A stretch of 64,000 nt of DNA from Phialocephala subalpina (taxonomy: Eukaryota; Ascomycota; Leotiomycetes; Helotiales; Mollisiaceae). Location of the stretch: positions 2,413,084 to 2,477,083 of the forward strand of contig FJOG01000004.1 in assembly GCA_900073065.1 (NCBI GenBank). Reading direction: 5' to 3'. Under the pieces are notes generated by a model. The model was not told where the DNA came from. It saw only the letters and a list, made by a program, of their open reading frames with translations, and did no database searches. The position numbers were made by a program, and so were the translations under genes. Shown here piece by piece: positions 35,017-47,482 of this stretch (positions are counted from its first letter, which is position 1; every line of letters begins with the position of its first letter).

Positions 35017-36585
35017 ATGGCTGCGTCTCAAGTATCACAGAAGCTCCCTGCGGGCTTAGCTGGAGTCTTAAACAAGCCGGACGACCACCACGCTCGCGAC
35101 TCTGCCTACTATTCTGCCAAAGACACTGCGAGCAAGCGTGAGAACCAAACCTCTCCTGACAATTGAATATCGCTGACAACGATGCAGACAATTCCACACA
35201 GTCAAGCAATGGCACTACGGGAATTGATTCTTGCCTTTCTCGAACCGACTCTTCTTCTGTTGCCGATATGACGCCTTCGCCAATCTCCACCGGCCCGAGT
35301 ACACAACCCCTCAACTCTCCTGCTTCAGGAGCGATGAGTGTCGCCTCGATCGTTTCGCCGACCTCAAATGGCTTCTCTCACCCATTCTACGACACGAACA
35401 ATCACAATGGAGCGTATGACTCTCGACGAGAGTCGGTGGACAGCAGATTGGGCGCCAACTTTGGCGACATGAGACTGGCCAATTCTCCATATGCGAGTGC
35501 AAATCCATCGACAACGTCTTTGCAGAGCACCTTGGCCCAGCAGCGCAATCCAGGATCTGCACATCCAGATCGCAATTCGGGTCCTTTCCGCCTTTCGAGT
35601 GGTTATCAGCCGAACTATCAACGAGTACCAGATCCTGTCTCCCGTACCGCACCTTTGATCACTGGCCCTGCTCTTGGTGCCATTGCTCGAGCACCTGAAC
35701 CAACGAAAGGTCAAGCCTGGGCTTTCCCTGAAGAGGAAGTGCAGAGACTGCCATCGGCTGCCAGACCGAGCGAAGATGCTAACCGTCATGGTACATCGTT
35801 CTACGATGACTCGAGGCGCAATTCTTACGCAGATTCGATCGCGAGCAGCCAATATACGACAGAGTCACGCTTGCCACCGGGGCAGCGACGTCTTGAGGAT
35901 GGTGTCCCCTCTGACTATCACCGAGCTTCGTCCGAGTACCAAATGAGCACTCATCACCACAGCCTTCAGCATCGACAGATCGCCGACCTCCAAAATGGCG
36001 AGGGCGATTCCCCAACCAGCTCTCAGCCATACTCGCGCACACCTGAGCTTCGCGTCTCGCACAAACTTGCCGAGAGGAAGCGTCGACTTGAAATGAAGGA
36101 CTTGTTTGATACTTTGAGAACATTGCAGAGTGTTGAACGAGGAGCGAAGGCTTCGAAGTGGGAAATCTTGTCTAAAGGTAAGCTACTTGCAGGCTTTGAA
36201 AGTGAATGTGCTAATCGTGGTAGCCATCTCCGAACATGAGCGTCAAACGAAGATCATCGATGACCAAAAGAAACAAATTCAGCGCCTGGAGGCTCACCTT
36301 CACCGCACTGAGCAAGATCTCGACATCGCTCGACGTGACGCCAATGGTGCTCGACTTGAAAATGCTCAGCTTCGGTCGGAGGTCTCTGGGCTACAAGGCG
36401 GTGCTCCTGCGTACCACGGTACTGCTCCACCTGTCCAACATTACCAAGGCCACCCGATGCAACCCTCGGAGCCGCAACAGCAATTGCCACCGCTTCGAAA
36501 CATCCCAGGACCTGAAGTCATGAACGGGGTGCAATATCAACACGAACAACGTCCTAACGGCTATCGTCCTGCGGACAGATTCTGA
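35017..36585 (+). CDS. bHLH transcription factor, Esc1-like
   Basis: Exons 35017-35137, 35188-36177 and 36224-36585 give 490 residues. A long Ser/Pro/Asn-rich N-terminal region precedes the bHLH: SHKLAERKRRLEMKDLFDTL at about residue 331, then GAKASKWEILSKAISEHERQ, followed by a coiled helix (KKQIQRLEAHLHRTEQDL) and a Gln/Pro-rich tail. The basic region has the His-Glu-Arg contact set (about H332, E336, R340) expected for CACGTG-type E-boxes. The SHKLAERKRR...KASKWEILSKA pattern is that of fission yeast Esc1 and fungal developmental bHLH factors. Both introns keep frame. The open frame extends upstream of the ATG, but the composition there is non-coding. Confidence 0.92.
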
Positions 36586-37881
36586 TCTACACTCTTATGT
36601 CTCGTCATGATCTTCGATTTTCTGTATCATGGCTGCTTTGTCTCTTTTATATACCCACACTGAGACGTTCTCCCGACATATCGAACGCCTGAACATCACG
36701 ACCATGACCTCATGGAACGACTAAATCATTGATATGTGTTCGTCACGTCGAACTATCACCAAGCGCGCCTTACGCGTAGTCAATGTCTCGACTTAAACGG
36801 CGATCTACCACTTCACATATCGCTTGTGTTACTATTACAATATTTCATTTTCTGTTTGGAGTAGATTCGTCCTGGTTGGAACCTTTTTACTTCGCTCAAT
36901 ACCCACGGAGGTGACTTGGTCTACCTAATACGGAGCCTCGTCCTTTTTTTCATACCTGGATTTGTTTTATAAAAGTGCGGCGTTAGGGGTTGAAGCATGG
37001 GACCGGCGTTTTGTCTGAGCAGGGGAGGGATGGCCAGAAATGCTCTTGGGGCGCAAACCAATAAAAAAAGGTGACGGAGGGCTTTGGCGTTCGTATAATA
37101 CCCGATATGATCCCTCCTATGGTTTCCTGAGCTTCCTTCCAAAGACAACTAGCACATGAAGCTGGGGCTAGATCAGTAATGGAAAGATGAGGATGCTGGG
37201 CTGGATGAATATGCTTAGCAGGAATGATGGTCTAGACCTCGGAACATCACATAGACTAGCATCTTGGAACGAATAAGAGAGATGACAAACATCTGAGATG
37301 ATAATTTGATTGTCCTGTGAGCTTCTACTGTTGCAACATGCTAGGGACATCAATGACCGGGCGCAACTTCAACCTTTTGCTTCCGACGGCAACAATGAGG
37401 ATTTCGTTCAGTATATTAGAATATGGATCTCTGTATTTCTACAACAATTATAGCCAGTTTCATTCAAATTGACAAATATGATAGTGGGAGACTGAAGACC
37501 ACGCGACGAAATAAGTATCGCGGATTTGAGAATTGGATAAGAAGCATTACCCCTGAATTTCAGGGTCCTTTCGACCTTGGAACTGGTACAGAACCACAAA
37601 ACACAGCTAATGGGAAAATCGAAGACATGAATGCAACCCCTATCTGAGAGCTAAATGCTGAAGAATATGACGAGCGTCTTCTCTCCTCATCCTTGCGCTT
37701 TTCCACGAAAAAGTATCAAAAATAGGAGTATCGCCTGAGTGGCGACCTAATTAGTCTTAGCTCCACGCTAACTTTCTTCCATATTCTGAGCCGCGAAAAA
37801 AATATTTTGGAAATATCATCACTCTTTGCATTCAAACATCGAGACCTTTCTCCCCATCCATTCCTTTCACAAACCGCCATC
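36586..37881. other. Intergenic
   Basis: Trailer of the bHLH gene and promoter of the RNA-binding protein gene. No gene is supported; short frames at 36921-37148 and 37423-37647 have no motifs. Confidence 0.5.
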
Positions 37882-39178
37882 ATGTAAGCTCCAATATAAT
37901 TGCGCTGTATCAATTGAGCACATGCTAACTAGAATTGCAGGCATTTCATCCGTCGTGCTGCTCTCCGAGCTGCCTCTTCACCATCCACCTCCTTCATCTC
38001 CAAACCACGCACCATCACAACCGCCTCTCCTTTCCTCCTGAGACCCAAAGCACAAACACCAATCGCGTCATTCGTGTCTAGAAGATTCAACAGCGACGAG
38101 GCCTCGCAAGAGAAATCTCAAGTCGAGTCTGCCGATGGCGAACAAGGTAGCGTCGAGTCCGCGATAAACGCCGCGACCGAGTCTGCATCAACATACGCCA
38201 ATGAGGCATCAGAGTCTTTCTCTAAGGCTTCTGAGGCTGTGAGCGAGTTCGGGTCTGATGCTGCTGCCGCTGCCGGAGCTGCTGCTGGTGCATATACACC
38301 TAGAGCACCCAGAGAGAACAGAGGTGGCTTCCAAGATAGACGAGGTGGTGAGAGAGGTGGATTCGGGGGTGGTGAGAAAAGTGGATTTGGCGCTCGTGAA
38401 TTCGTTCCTCCACCTCCAACCAATGGCATCTATGTTGGAAACTTGTTATTTGATGTCACTGCTGCGGATCTCGAGAAAGAATTCGGTAGCTTTGGTACCA
38501 TTACCAACGCAACCATCGCTTCTGATGCTAGAGGATTGAGCAAGGGGTAAGAATTTTCATGGCAGAGATTTCACTTTTCAAGAGCAATGTTAATATTTCA
38601 TCTGCAGATTCGGATACGTCGAGTTCGACACCACCGAAGCCGCCTCCGCTGCCATCGAAGCCAAGCACCAATCCCAACTCGAAGGCCGCCGTCTTGTCGT
38701 CAACTACATGAAGCGCAACACCCGCGAGCCCCGCGGTGAAGTCGAGCCCTCCAAGACTCTCTTCATCGGCAACCTCGCCTTCGAGATGTCGGACGCTGAT
38801 CTGAACAAGCTCTTCCGTGACATCAAGAACGTTATTGATGTTCGTGTTGCTATCGATCGTCGCACAGGCCAGCCAAGAGGTTTCGCTCATGCTGATTTCG
38901 TGGATGTCGAGTCGGCGGTCAAGGGTAAGGAGGAGTTGATGAAAAAGGAGGTTTATGGTCGTCAGTTGAGAATCGATTTCTCGGCTGGTAACAAGACTGC
39001 GAGAGGTGATGGGGGCAACCCAAGGGGTGACCGTAATGGACGTTCTAGCTATGGTGGAGGAGGATATGGCGGTGATCGAGGTGGACGAGGAGGCTATGGT
39101 GGCGACCGTGGTGATCGTGGAGGAGACCGCGGCGGACGAGGAGGATACGGTGGTGACCGTGGAGGAAGCCGTTTCTAA
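37882..39178 (+). CDS. Two-RRM, RGG-tailed RNA-binding protein, probably mitochondrial
   Basis: Three exons: 37882-37883 (only the AT of the start codon), 37941-38546 and 38608-39178, giving 392 residues. The protein starts HFIRRAALRAASSP and continues Arg/Ser-rich and acid-free to SFVSRRFNSDE, a good mitochondrial presequence. An Ala/Glu/Ser-rich region and a Gly/Arg patch follow. RRM1 has GIYVGNLLFDV and KGFGYVEF; RRM2 has TLFIGNLAFEM and RGFAHADF. The C-terminus is a GGYGGDRGGRGG repeat. It resembles nucleolin/Gar2-type proteins in its RRM-RGG layout, but the presequence points to mitochondria and mitochondrial RNA. The intron-split ATG is unusual; the next in-frame ATG is far inside, so the spliced start is preferred. 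Confidence 0.85.
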
Positions 39179-40086
39179 ACGACCTCAGCAATACCTCGAC
39201 TGAGCTTGCGGATGGGTGTTGACAGAGAGATGTACATTATTTGGGTGTGTGCAAGCTTGGGAGCATACGGTGTGATGTAAGAAGTGTACTAAAAGTTGAG
39301 AGCAGGGAGGCGATACTCGTGGCGGCTACATCTGATCTTTGGAGCCTTTCTATACCTTGTCTTAAAGCTTCTTTTGCATGGAATTGTAAAATAAGGGTTA
39401 ACTTTTGGGACAAGGCGTATAAAGAGATGAGATGATACAGAACTTTAACTACTCCACTCATGATTGGGATGGTTTCTTTTGTATGATATTAGATAAGAGC
39501 AGTAAAATAATATCAGCTTCCTGCAAATACATTCCTCTTGTCTTGGAGTTTGACTTGACTTGTTTATTTTTGTGACAGGTCGAAGTTTTCTTTACAAACT
39601 TCGGACGAAAGCTGGACACACGACTTGCAATAAAACTATCAAATCTCCGAGTTAGGATCCAAAAAACTTTACCTTATCCCCGAACTCAATGTCCATGATC
39701 TTCAAGTACATTTTCATCTCAAAATCTTCAATCATGGCATGTGATGACTCTCGGACAAGGCTGCATCTCTCGGCCGGCACCAGTCATCGCCTCGGCTGCT
39801 GATCAGCGAACAAAAAGCTCTCGGAACCCCACACTGAAGCCGACCCCATCTTTTGCCTCATTCTTTCTCTGCTCGCCTCGACAACCACCTCGCACGACAC
39901 CACATCTTCTTGTACATTACACCGACGCATACATCTGCATATAGACCAAAAGTCCTTGCATTTCCTCCTACGCATACGAACCGCACTCCATCTCCGAAAC
40001 TATCGTGGCGAGCGCACATCTGCGTCTGATTTATAATACCGACAAGGTCTTGGACCAAGAGCAAACAGAGATAGAGAACAGCAGAG
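39179..40086. other. Intergenic before PEX5
   Basis: No gene is supported. It holds the trailer of the RNA-binding protein gene and the PEX5 promoter and leader. Confidence 0.5.
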
Positions 40087-42109
40087 ATGTCTTTCCTAGG
40101 TGGAGCAGAGTGCTCTACGGCTGGCAACCCATTAAGTCAGTTCACGAAACATGTTCAGGATGACAAGAGTCTGCAGAGGGATCGGTTGGTGGGCAGGGGA
40201 CCTGGGCCGAGCATGCAGGGCATGAGGAGTCAGGGCGGGATGAATATGAGTGGGAGTCAGGATAATGTGAGTTTGGGTGTGGTCTTGGGAGCATGGCAGA
40301 TGAGGAACGCGAGACTGAGGAGAGCTTTGCTAACACTCATGGCAGATGATGAACGATTTTATGCAACACAATGGCCAACTCCCCGAAGCATTTGCCATGC
40401 AACACGACCTACACCAAGCTCCACTAATGCGATCTGGATCCACATCACCAGGTCTCAATAACTGGGCACAAGAGTTCAATCCGGGAATGGAAACACAAGC
40501 TAGAATGGAAGCAGCATTTGGAGCCCCGAAAGGAGCAGCATTCAGTCCAGCAGACTTCCAAAAATTCCAACAAATGAACCAATCCTCCGCCCGAACCGCA
40601 AGCCCAATGTCCCGCCCCATGAACAATGGCATCTACCAACAACCCATGGGAAATATGGGAATGAATATGATGGGCATGGGCGGCATGGGTATGAACATGG
40701 GAATGATGAACCAACCATACCAATCTTACCAAACACCCCAAAACCTGCAGCAAGATGCCAAAGGCAAAGGGAAGATGATTGAGCTAGACGATGAACATTG
40801 GGAAGAACAGTTCAAGCAGATAGATCTGCAGGGACAGGAACAAGATGAGAGTCTAGCTGCAGAAGCAGAGCTCGATCAAATGGACAGGTCAGTCCTTGAA
40901 TCCGAAACCAATGAATTTGGTGATTTCGAGTCTATTTGGAGAGGCATACAAGCTGAGACTGCGGCTGCTAGGGATATGGTATCTGACGACAATCTCGGAA
41001 ACCACCTTGGTGATTTTGGGGAATGGGACGGCTTTGATAATTTGGGTACTCATGGAGCGGGGTTCAGAGATCCTCAGTTGGGTGATTATATGTTTGAGTC
41101 CGATAACATTTTCAAAGACGTCTCGAATCCCTTCGAAGAGGGAGTCAGGATCATGGACGAAGGCGGTAATCTTTCCCTCGCGGCACTAGCTTTCGAAGCA
41201 GCGGTACAGAAAGAACCTCAGCATCTCGATGCATGGGTGCGTCTCGGTTCAGCACAAGCCCAGAACGAGAAAGAAACTCCAGCCATAAGGGCAATGGAAC
41301 AAGCTCTCAAAATCGACCCGAATAACCTCTCAGCTCTAATGGGCTTAGCAGTCTCATACACAAACGAAGGCTACGACAGTACAGCCTACCGGACCCTCGA
41401 ACGCTGGCTCTCAATCAAATACCCACAGATCATCTCTCCCGGCGAACTCTCCTCTGAAGATGAAGTAGGGTTTACAGATCGACATATCTTGCATGAAAAG
41501 GTCACGGATTTGTTTATTAAAGCAGCTCAGTTGAGTCCAGATGGCGAACATATGGATCCGGATGTCCAGGTGGGACTAGGGGTTCTGTTTTATGGTGCGG
41601 AAGAGTATGATAAGGCGGTTGATTGTTTCTCTGCCGCTTTGGCTTCCACAGAAGCTGGAATCGTGAATAGGGAGGATCAATTACATCTCCTATGGAATCG
41701 TCTCGGCGCCACACTTGCCAACTCCGGCCGTTCAGAAGAAGCCATAGCAGCCTACGAAAAAGCCCTCACCACACGCCCCAATTTCGTACGAGCAAGATAC
41801 AATCTTGGTGTATCATGCATCAACATCGGCTGCTATGAAGAAGCTGCCTCTCATCTGTTGGGAGCATTGGCTATGCATAAAGTTGTTGAAAATGAAGGAA
41901 GAGAGAAAGCGAGGGATATTCTTGGTGGTGTTGGGCCAGATGGGAATGTGTCAGAGGCGGAGTTGGAGAGGATGATTAGTCAGAATCAGAGTACGAATTT
42001 GTATGATACGCTGAGGAGGGTTTTTAGTCAGATGGGAAGGAGGGATCTGGCGGAACGGGTGGTGGTCGGGATGGATGTTGAGGGGTTTAGGGGGGATTTT
42101 GACTTTTGA
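40087..42109 (+). CDS. PEX5: Peroxisomal targeting signal 1 receptor PEX5
   Basis: Exons 40087-40266 and 40346-42109 give 647 residues, normal for PEX5. It binds SKL-type C-termini in the cytosol and carries cargo to the peroxisome docking complex. Visible: the conserved near-terminal Cys in MSFLGGAEC, whose ubiquitination drives recycling; a Met/Gly/Asn-rich region; WxxxF-type docking motifs, WAQEF near residue 100 and WEEQF near 212, plus EWDGF; then TPR repeats from about residue 315, such as AALAFEAAVQKEPQHLDAW, AIRAMEQALKIDPNN and AIAAYEKALTTRPNFVRARY. The intron falls after SGSQDN, phase 0. Confidence 0.96.
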
Positions 42110-42717
42110 TGTGAGGGGTTGAGATGGGTTGGGAGGGAGGTGGGTGTTGGGTGGGGGGATAGGGAACTCCAAAGATTGATGGTTGGCTGAATAAAAGCAT
42201 GGATGGCCCTCTGGATGAGTTTCTCCTGGCATACGCGGCGGTGACATCTCTGGTGGTACCAAATATGTGAACATCTGCAAGGCGGACTTCTCAAGCAAAG
42301 TTACCAACATTGGCACTTGGGTAGTCCGAGGTATAGTAATCTGAATCTGCTCTTCGAATATTTTACCTTCGCATTTCTGAATTTTACTTCTTGTATTTGG
42401 CAATGCGGAGTCGGGCCTATTTTTTTAGTTTTCCGGAGAAAGTTGTTTTTCACTGTTGGTTGGGACGTTTGTGTTTGGAAATAGACTGACGGTCTGAGAG
42501 AGTGGTGGTGGTGGTGGTGGTAGAGGACGAGGGTAGTGAGTCTGTTAGAGGATAGTAGGTTGGTACCGTTGTTGAATTAATTCGGAGGTATGAATTAGAG
42601 TTAGGTGAGGGGTTGAGAGATGGCAACCGAAGGATGAGCACGAGGTGGCTTGCTACACAGTTTAGGTAGGGGTGAAGATTGGATGAGGCAAGCACCTCAA
42701 GAGAATTTGAGAAAGAT
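42110..42717. other. Intergenic between PEX5 and the small-protein array
   Basis: It contains a (TGG)n microsatellite at about 42502-42522. A minus-strand frame at 41951-42403 overlaps the PEX5 3' end and is not called. Confidence 0.5.
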
Positions 42718-43091
42718 TTATATTTCTGAATCGTTTTGTGTTTTGACCGACACGCTGCAACATACATATACCATGCAAAAGCCAGACTTCATCATTTCAC
42801 GAGCACCCCCACCGCCGACCTTGACCTGGTCTCCAGGTTCCCCTCCAAATCGACACCACCAGCGACACTTGTCAGGGTGTCTCTTCTGATAGTCCCGTCT
42901 TGCTTCCTCCGCGTCCGCTCTTCTGCAGTTGTTACACTTGCCGCGCACCATAAAATAAACGTCTCGTATCCGCTCGAAGCAATAGTTTTGCTCAGGGATG
43001 TAAGATCTTACCATTGGCATGGATTTATGTCGTCAGCTTTTCCTTTTTTTCTGCATCCGCATTCCCACTCAATGCCATGTCTTTCACACAT
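42718..43091 (-). CDS. Met-Cys small Cys-rich protein 1 (frame problem)
   Basis: From the ATG at 43091 a frame reads MCERHGIEWECGCRKKGK...NPCQW and stops at 43008. A different minus-strand frame then runs with YCFERIRDVYF and RGKCNNCRRADAEEARRDYQ, then DKCRWWC, ending at 42718. The start matches the other Met-Cys genes here, and the second part looks coding (basic helix with paired Cys). A GT donor sits at the change of frame, but no acceptor I tried joins the frames without a stop, so either a base is missing or extra or the gene is broken. No known family is recognised. No signal peptide is seen, so a cytosolic or nuclear zinc-binding protein is one possibility. Confidence 0.5.
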
Positions 43092-43583
43092 GTTTGCTGT
43101 TTGGAGAAGGTGTTGGTTCTTGTTGTTGACCTGAGATTTATTGAGATTTTGAGTTTGATAGTTTTGTAAATGCAGGACAGGTTGATGTGAAAGGGGTGGA
43201 AAGGAAAGAGAGCGAAGAGTTGATGAGAATTTATAGGGAAAGGATGAAATTTGAATCGTTCTTGTGGTGGTTTCAAGCCAATAATACTCTCAAGGGAACA
43301 GTCAATGTTCTTTAACTTACATGATCATAACTTTAACGTCTACACAATCATTACCGGGATGCCAGCAATCTATATTATAATGGTACATTCAGTAATTGCT
43401 GTCCGACCCAAGGGACAGTATGTCTTCTTGACTCGAACAATGGGACGTGGGAATGTTTGATCTTCGCGGTTTCGAGATGAAGATGCGTTGGAGAAAGAGC
43501 GCGTATTTACTGCTGTTTTGCTTGATTCTGGGCATCAGTTGAAAACATCAGGCTTATATTGATTATACTTGACTTCTTCCCTG

Positions 43584-43796
43584 CTAATGATAAGGGTTGT
43601 TCTTGTTATATTGATCTCTCGTCTTTTGTTGTCTCTCTCTTCTGTGTTTGTCGTAATCGTGGGGTACTTTCTTATAAACTGTATGTAGTCCCTCTTCGCA
43701 CCAATTTGTCCCAATTACGAAGGTCCTACATTGTCGTATATTTATTTTATTTTTCTTGCATCCGTACTGATACTTGATGTCGTATAACGTGCACAT
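43584..43796 (-). CDS. Met-Cys small Cys-rich protein 2
   Basis: A single frame of 70 residues begins MCTLYDIKYQYGCKKNK, then RQCRTFVIGTNWC, and ends in a strongly basic tail with KHRRERQQKTRDQYNKNN. Start and cysteine spacing match the neighbouring Met-Cys genes. The frame is open further upstream, but the paralogues place the start at this ATG. No signal peptide is present. Function unknown. Confidence 0.6.
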   Translation of the reverse strand: MCTLYDIKYQYGCKKNKINIRQCRTFVIGTNWCEEGLHTVYKKVPHDYDKHRRERQQKTRDQYNKNNPYH

Positions 43797-44269
43797 TTCT
43801 GTTATTTGAGGCAGTTGCTGGCTTTCTGTTGAGTTTGGGTTTTCAAGTTTAGGGATAGAAGTAAAAATAGAGGGACAGAAAGTGGAGAGGGTAATTGTCG
43901 AGCACTTGTGGTGGAACCACACATGAATCTTCTTGTTATTTTTGGACAATATCATTTTTGCCTCCAGAGGGCATGTTTCGATCGTTACTTCTCTATCGAT
44001 GTCATAATGCTTTATTTATCCCCCGAATACAAAGTTGCTGATCACCACTGCCTCTATCTTGCACTTGAGTCGGAATCACCATTCGATAAACATCAGGCTT
44101 TCATTGTCATCTAACATCAGGCAAGACACATATCTATATTCTCTCAAATATCCCATTCTCTGTAACAGCTTTCATCTCTCACTGCTTCCAGAATCCACAT
44201 ACACACTGTCCTGGTGGTCCCAAGATCCCGCACCGTTGACAGTAGATTGGCTAATACCATCCATTTCTA

Positions 44270-44440
44270 TTATTTTCCGTGTAGTCTTCCTTTAGGTCTA
44301 CGCTTTGCGCACTTGCGGCCGGGATACTCGTACTGTGGTCGATCCTGTTTATAGGCCATGCTGTATTTCCGGGTGCAGGGTCTTGTCCTTAGATAGGTAT
44401 CGCAGCCGCAGCTGTACTTAGCCCAGATTTCTGTGCACAT
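44270..44440 (-). CDS. Met-Cys small Cys-rich protein 3
   Basis: A 56-residue frame from the ATG at 44440 begins MCTEIWAKYSCGCDTYLRT, has RPCTRKYS, and ends GRKCAKRRPKGRLHGK. The four features Met-Cys, an Ile/aromatic patch, CGC and a later Cys followed by a basic tail place it with its neighbours. It falls below usual ORF length cut-offs and would be missed by automatic annotation. It is intronless as read. Confidence 0.55.
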   Translation of the reverse strand: MCTEIWAKYSCGCDTYLRTRPCTRKYSMAYKQDRPQYEYPGRKCAKRRPKGRLHGK

Positions 44441-45954
44441 GGTTTCGTTTGTTTTTCTGGTGTCGTTTTGGCTGTGACGCTACTCTGTGCCTGCTGCGAT
44501 CTTGTCTGGTTTATTATCTACAAGTCCCATCAGAGGTATAAAGTCGATAATGGAAAAGAAAGAGAGGAAAGCGACTTCCGTGGAGAATTTATCCTTGAGC
44601 ATACAATACCAAGTGGATTAAATGATTGGAATGGACATGCTGAGAATGATTTGAGGTGTTCGATTCAGTGAGGATTCTTCTGCGAGTATTTGTAGCAAAC
44701 GCGCCAACCAGTTTGGAATAATCACTTTCCTTCATCTTGCTCCTCGAACTATCGTCCACTCTTTGCCTCTATTATTTCAGAACAAATACCATTGTTCCTT
44801 CCATACACAATCGCAGCCTGCCAAAAGTATATAGTAGAGAGCTTAAGTATTGACATCTTTCTGCGTCTGCCATGGCCAAATTGGTATGTCATTCCCAAAA
44901 CCTTCGATCATGATTGGAAGAGATACCAAGATAAGCATTTGATCAAAGAGTGTTCTTTGCGCACGCAACTAATCTCAAACATCGCCAGCAGCCGTCAAAT
45001 CAGCCCAGGCCTGGTGTAGATATAGTGTTGCCTCTTCTCGGGTAATTAACCGAGCCGGTGGGGTATAGCCGAACTGAGTATCCGGCTTCCTTGTTATTCA
45101 AACAACAGAGGCGTATGAAACTTGCGATCGACATCGTATATGCTCGAAGTGAAATTATTGTACTCGAGCTTTTAAATATCTGAGACATCTCAAAACGTTG
45201 CTAGAGAGATTTTGATAATGGAGAAGGGAGTCTCGGAACGGAGTACCCGAGCGGCTACAGGAGCGGAGAATATCTAGCCCGATTAAGAAGGCGAGATTTT
45301 TCTGCCACATTTTCAGCAAACTCTTAAAAACTTTCATTTCTACAGACATTAAGCTAATGACGTACTCCTTCAACCCCTTGGAGGAGCGATCTTTCTCTCT
45401 CAATTTGTCCTCATGACGTCAATTGATACTGACTCTTCTGACAGCAGAAATTCGAGTTCAGTTATGTTGACCGCTCGAAAAAAGCTCGATTGAGTTAGAT
45501 TATCCGCCAACAAACTAGACTCGGAGTGGGTCTCATATCCTGTCATGTTGCGGATATCATTTGTCAAATAACCGAGGAACCCCATCCTTCTTAGCTTGTC
45601 AACGAAAGGCGCGGACAGAGGCGTCGCAGTCTTTGATTTCCAATGTTTTTTGCGGACTGACTCTTGTACAATAATTCTGGTCTTGCTTTGCATACGGAGT
45701 ATATATCGACGACCTCGTTCATGATGTTTTGACGTTTCTCATCGCAGTGCACTCGTTGTTTCGAATTACCCCTCCTCGACCCCGCAGTGAGCATTTCGAA
45801 ATTTCTTATCAAAGATCTTACGCTATGATTAATACACATTTGCTAACTTATCTCTCGCAGGTCATCAATTCATCTCAGATATCTGGTGTTGCAACTTCTC
45901 AAGTTGTTGAAAAATCCTCGATAACTGAATAACTCTTCAATCCAAATCGCTATC
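44441..45954. other. Gene-poor stretch before an MFS transporter
   Basis: Several short frames on both strands (44468-44671, 45155-45403, 45400-45693, 45591-45839) show no family motif. I call none of them. Confidence 0.45.
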
Positions 45955-47482
45955 ATGCTTATCGACGAGACTGAGCCTTTGCTGGCTCATGTTGATGTCA
46001 ACAAACATCAAGATCACACTACAGATCGATCGCTCATTGACTTCAACCCAAATGGCGATCTAGACAACCCCATGGAATGGTCAAAGGCCTACAAGCTGGG
46101 CATTATTTCTTTGCTGAGCTTGATGGCCTTCACAGTGTAAGATGATCCCGCCTCTCGCTCAGCATTACTCACTGAAGATATCTAGATCATTCACATGTAT
46201 TGGTGTCGTCCCAGTCGCCGACCGAATCGTACGCGACCTATCAGGCAGGGAGGACAAAACTTCCAGCATCATGCTCGTCACCGTCTGGGAACTTGGAGAA
46301 GCGGCTGGTCCTCTACTTATGGCCCCACTTTCGGAGATATATGGACGCTACCCCGTCTTTAATGTCGCCAACATCGTCTTCATCTTCGGCGTTGTGCTCG
46401 CAGCTCTCAGTCAGACGACGGGTCTATTCATTTTCTCTCGTTTCTTGACCGGATTTGCCACCGCTTCGAATGTGCTCGGTCCCGCGATCATTGGCGACAT
46501 CTTCCCATCTGAAAAGCGGGGTTCAGGAATGTCTCTCATCACGTTCGCTCCTCTCATAGGAGGTACCGTAGGGCCAGCAATTGGTGGCGCCATTGCGGAA
46601 ACCTTTGGATGGCGAAAGATCCTCTGGATGAGTGCGATTCTTGCCATCATTTGTGAGATTTTCTTCTTCACCCTCCTCCGGGAGACGTACAAGGTTTCCA
46701 TCCTGCAGCGCAGAGCTGCGCGCCTGCGGAAGGAGACTAATGATGAGTCCTTGAAATGTGTCTTCGAAGCAGAGAATGGGGGTTCGGCATTATGGTGGTC
46801 GGTGCTACGAACGTCAATCTCGCGGCCGGTTGTCGTGATGATTAATTCTTTCGTACTGCAGATTATGTCGTTCTATGGAGGACTTGCCTTCGCACTATAC
46901 TACATCATGGCGACGAGTTTACCTGGCATATTGAGGGAAATATACGGGTTTTCGCCAGCTCTGACAGGATCTGCCTTCATAAGCTTCAGTGGTGGAGCCG
47001 TCTGCGGAATCGTCGTCTGTAATCTCTTTCTCGATCGTGTATACATCGCGCTCGGGAAATCCAACGGAGGAACTCAGCCCGAATACCGACTACCATTCAT
47101 GATCGGAGCAGCGGCCATTTTGCCTGTCGTTGTGGCACTCTACGGATGGGCGCCATCTGCTCAGTGGCCAGTCTACCTGCTTCTTCTCACTGTCGGTCTA
47201 GTTGGATTTGTCTTGATTACGATCTCGATACCCTTATCTTCGTACGTCGTGGATGCCTTCGGACTATATTCCGCTTCTGCTATGACGATGGTTCTTCTTG
47301 TTCGGTGTTTGGCGGGAACCCTGCTGCCGCTGGCTATTCCTCCTCTGACGGATGCCGTTGGACTTGGTTACGGGTTTCTACTCTTGGCTGGGTTTTGTTT
47401 AGTGATGTTTCCTTTGCCTATTGTTGTTATGCGATATGGATCAAGTTGGCGCCAGAAGTCGGTGTATACGAGAAATGATTAG
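45955..47482 (+). CDS. MFS transporter, DHA1 (drug/polyamine:H+ antiporter) type
   Basis: Exons 45955-46136 and 46186-47482 give 492 residues. The start has the DHA1 hallmark NPMEWSKAYK. Membrane segments follow with LVTVWELGEAAGPLLMAPLS, SEIYGRYPVFNV (motif A-like), FSRFLTGFATASNVLGPAII and LIGGTVGPAIGGAIAETFGW (motif C-like). Such proteins export toxicants, polyamines or metabolites across the plasma membrane. The first intron falls after SLMAFTV, and splicing replaces a premature stop. The second membrane segment after the splice is shorter than usual. It lies within the array of Met-Cys small genes, which are on the other strand. Confidence 0.88.

Noticed and set aside
34510..35166. Long frame upstream of and through the bHLH start
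   Set aside because: Runs across TATA and CCAAT elements; residues before the ATG at 35017 look non-coding, and the intron after residue 40 ends this frame.
42502..42522. TGG microsatellite as a coding repeat
   Set aside because: It lies in intergenic DNA; the Thr run on the opposite strand belongs to an unsupported frame.
45225..45290. Possible tRNA-Ser-like start (ACCCGAGCGGCTACAGG)
   Set aside because: No matching T-arm or acceptor stem at the right distance.
45591..45839. Frame starting Met-Cys, possible fifth member of the small-gene array
   Set aside because: It lacks the CGC-type pair and the cysteine spacing of the other four.
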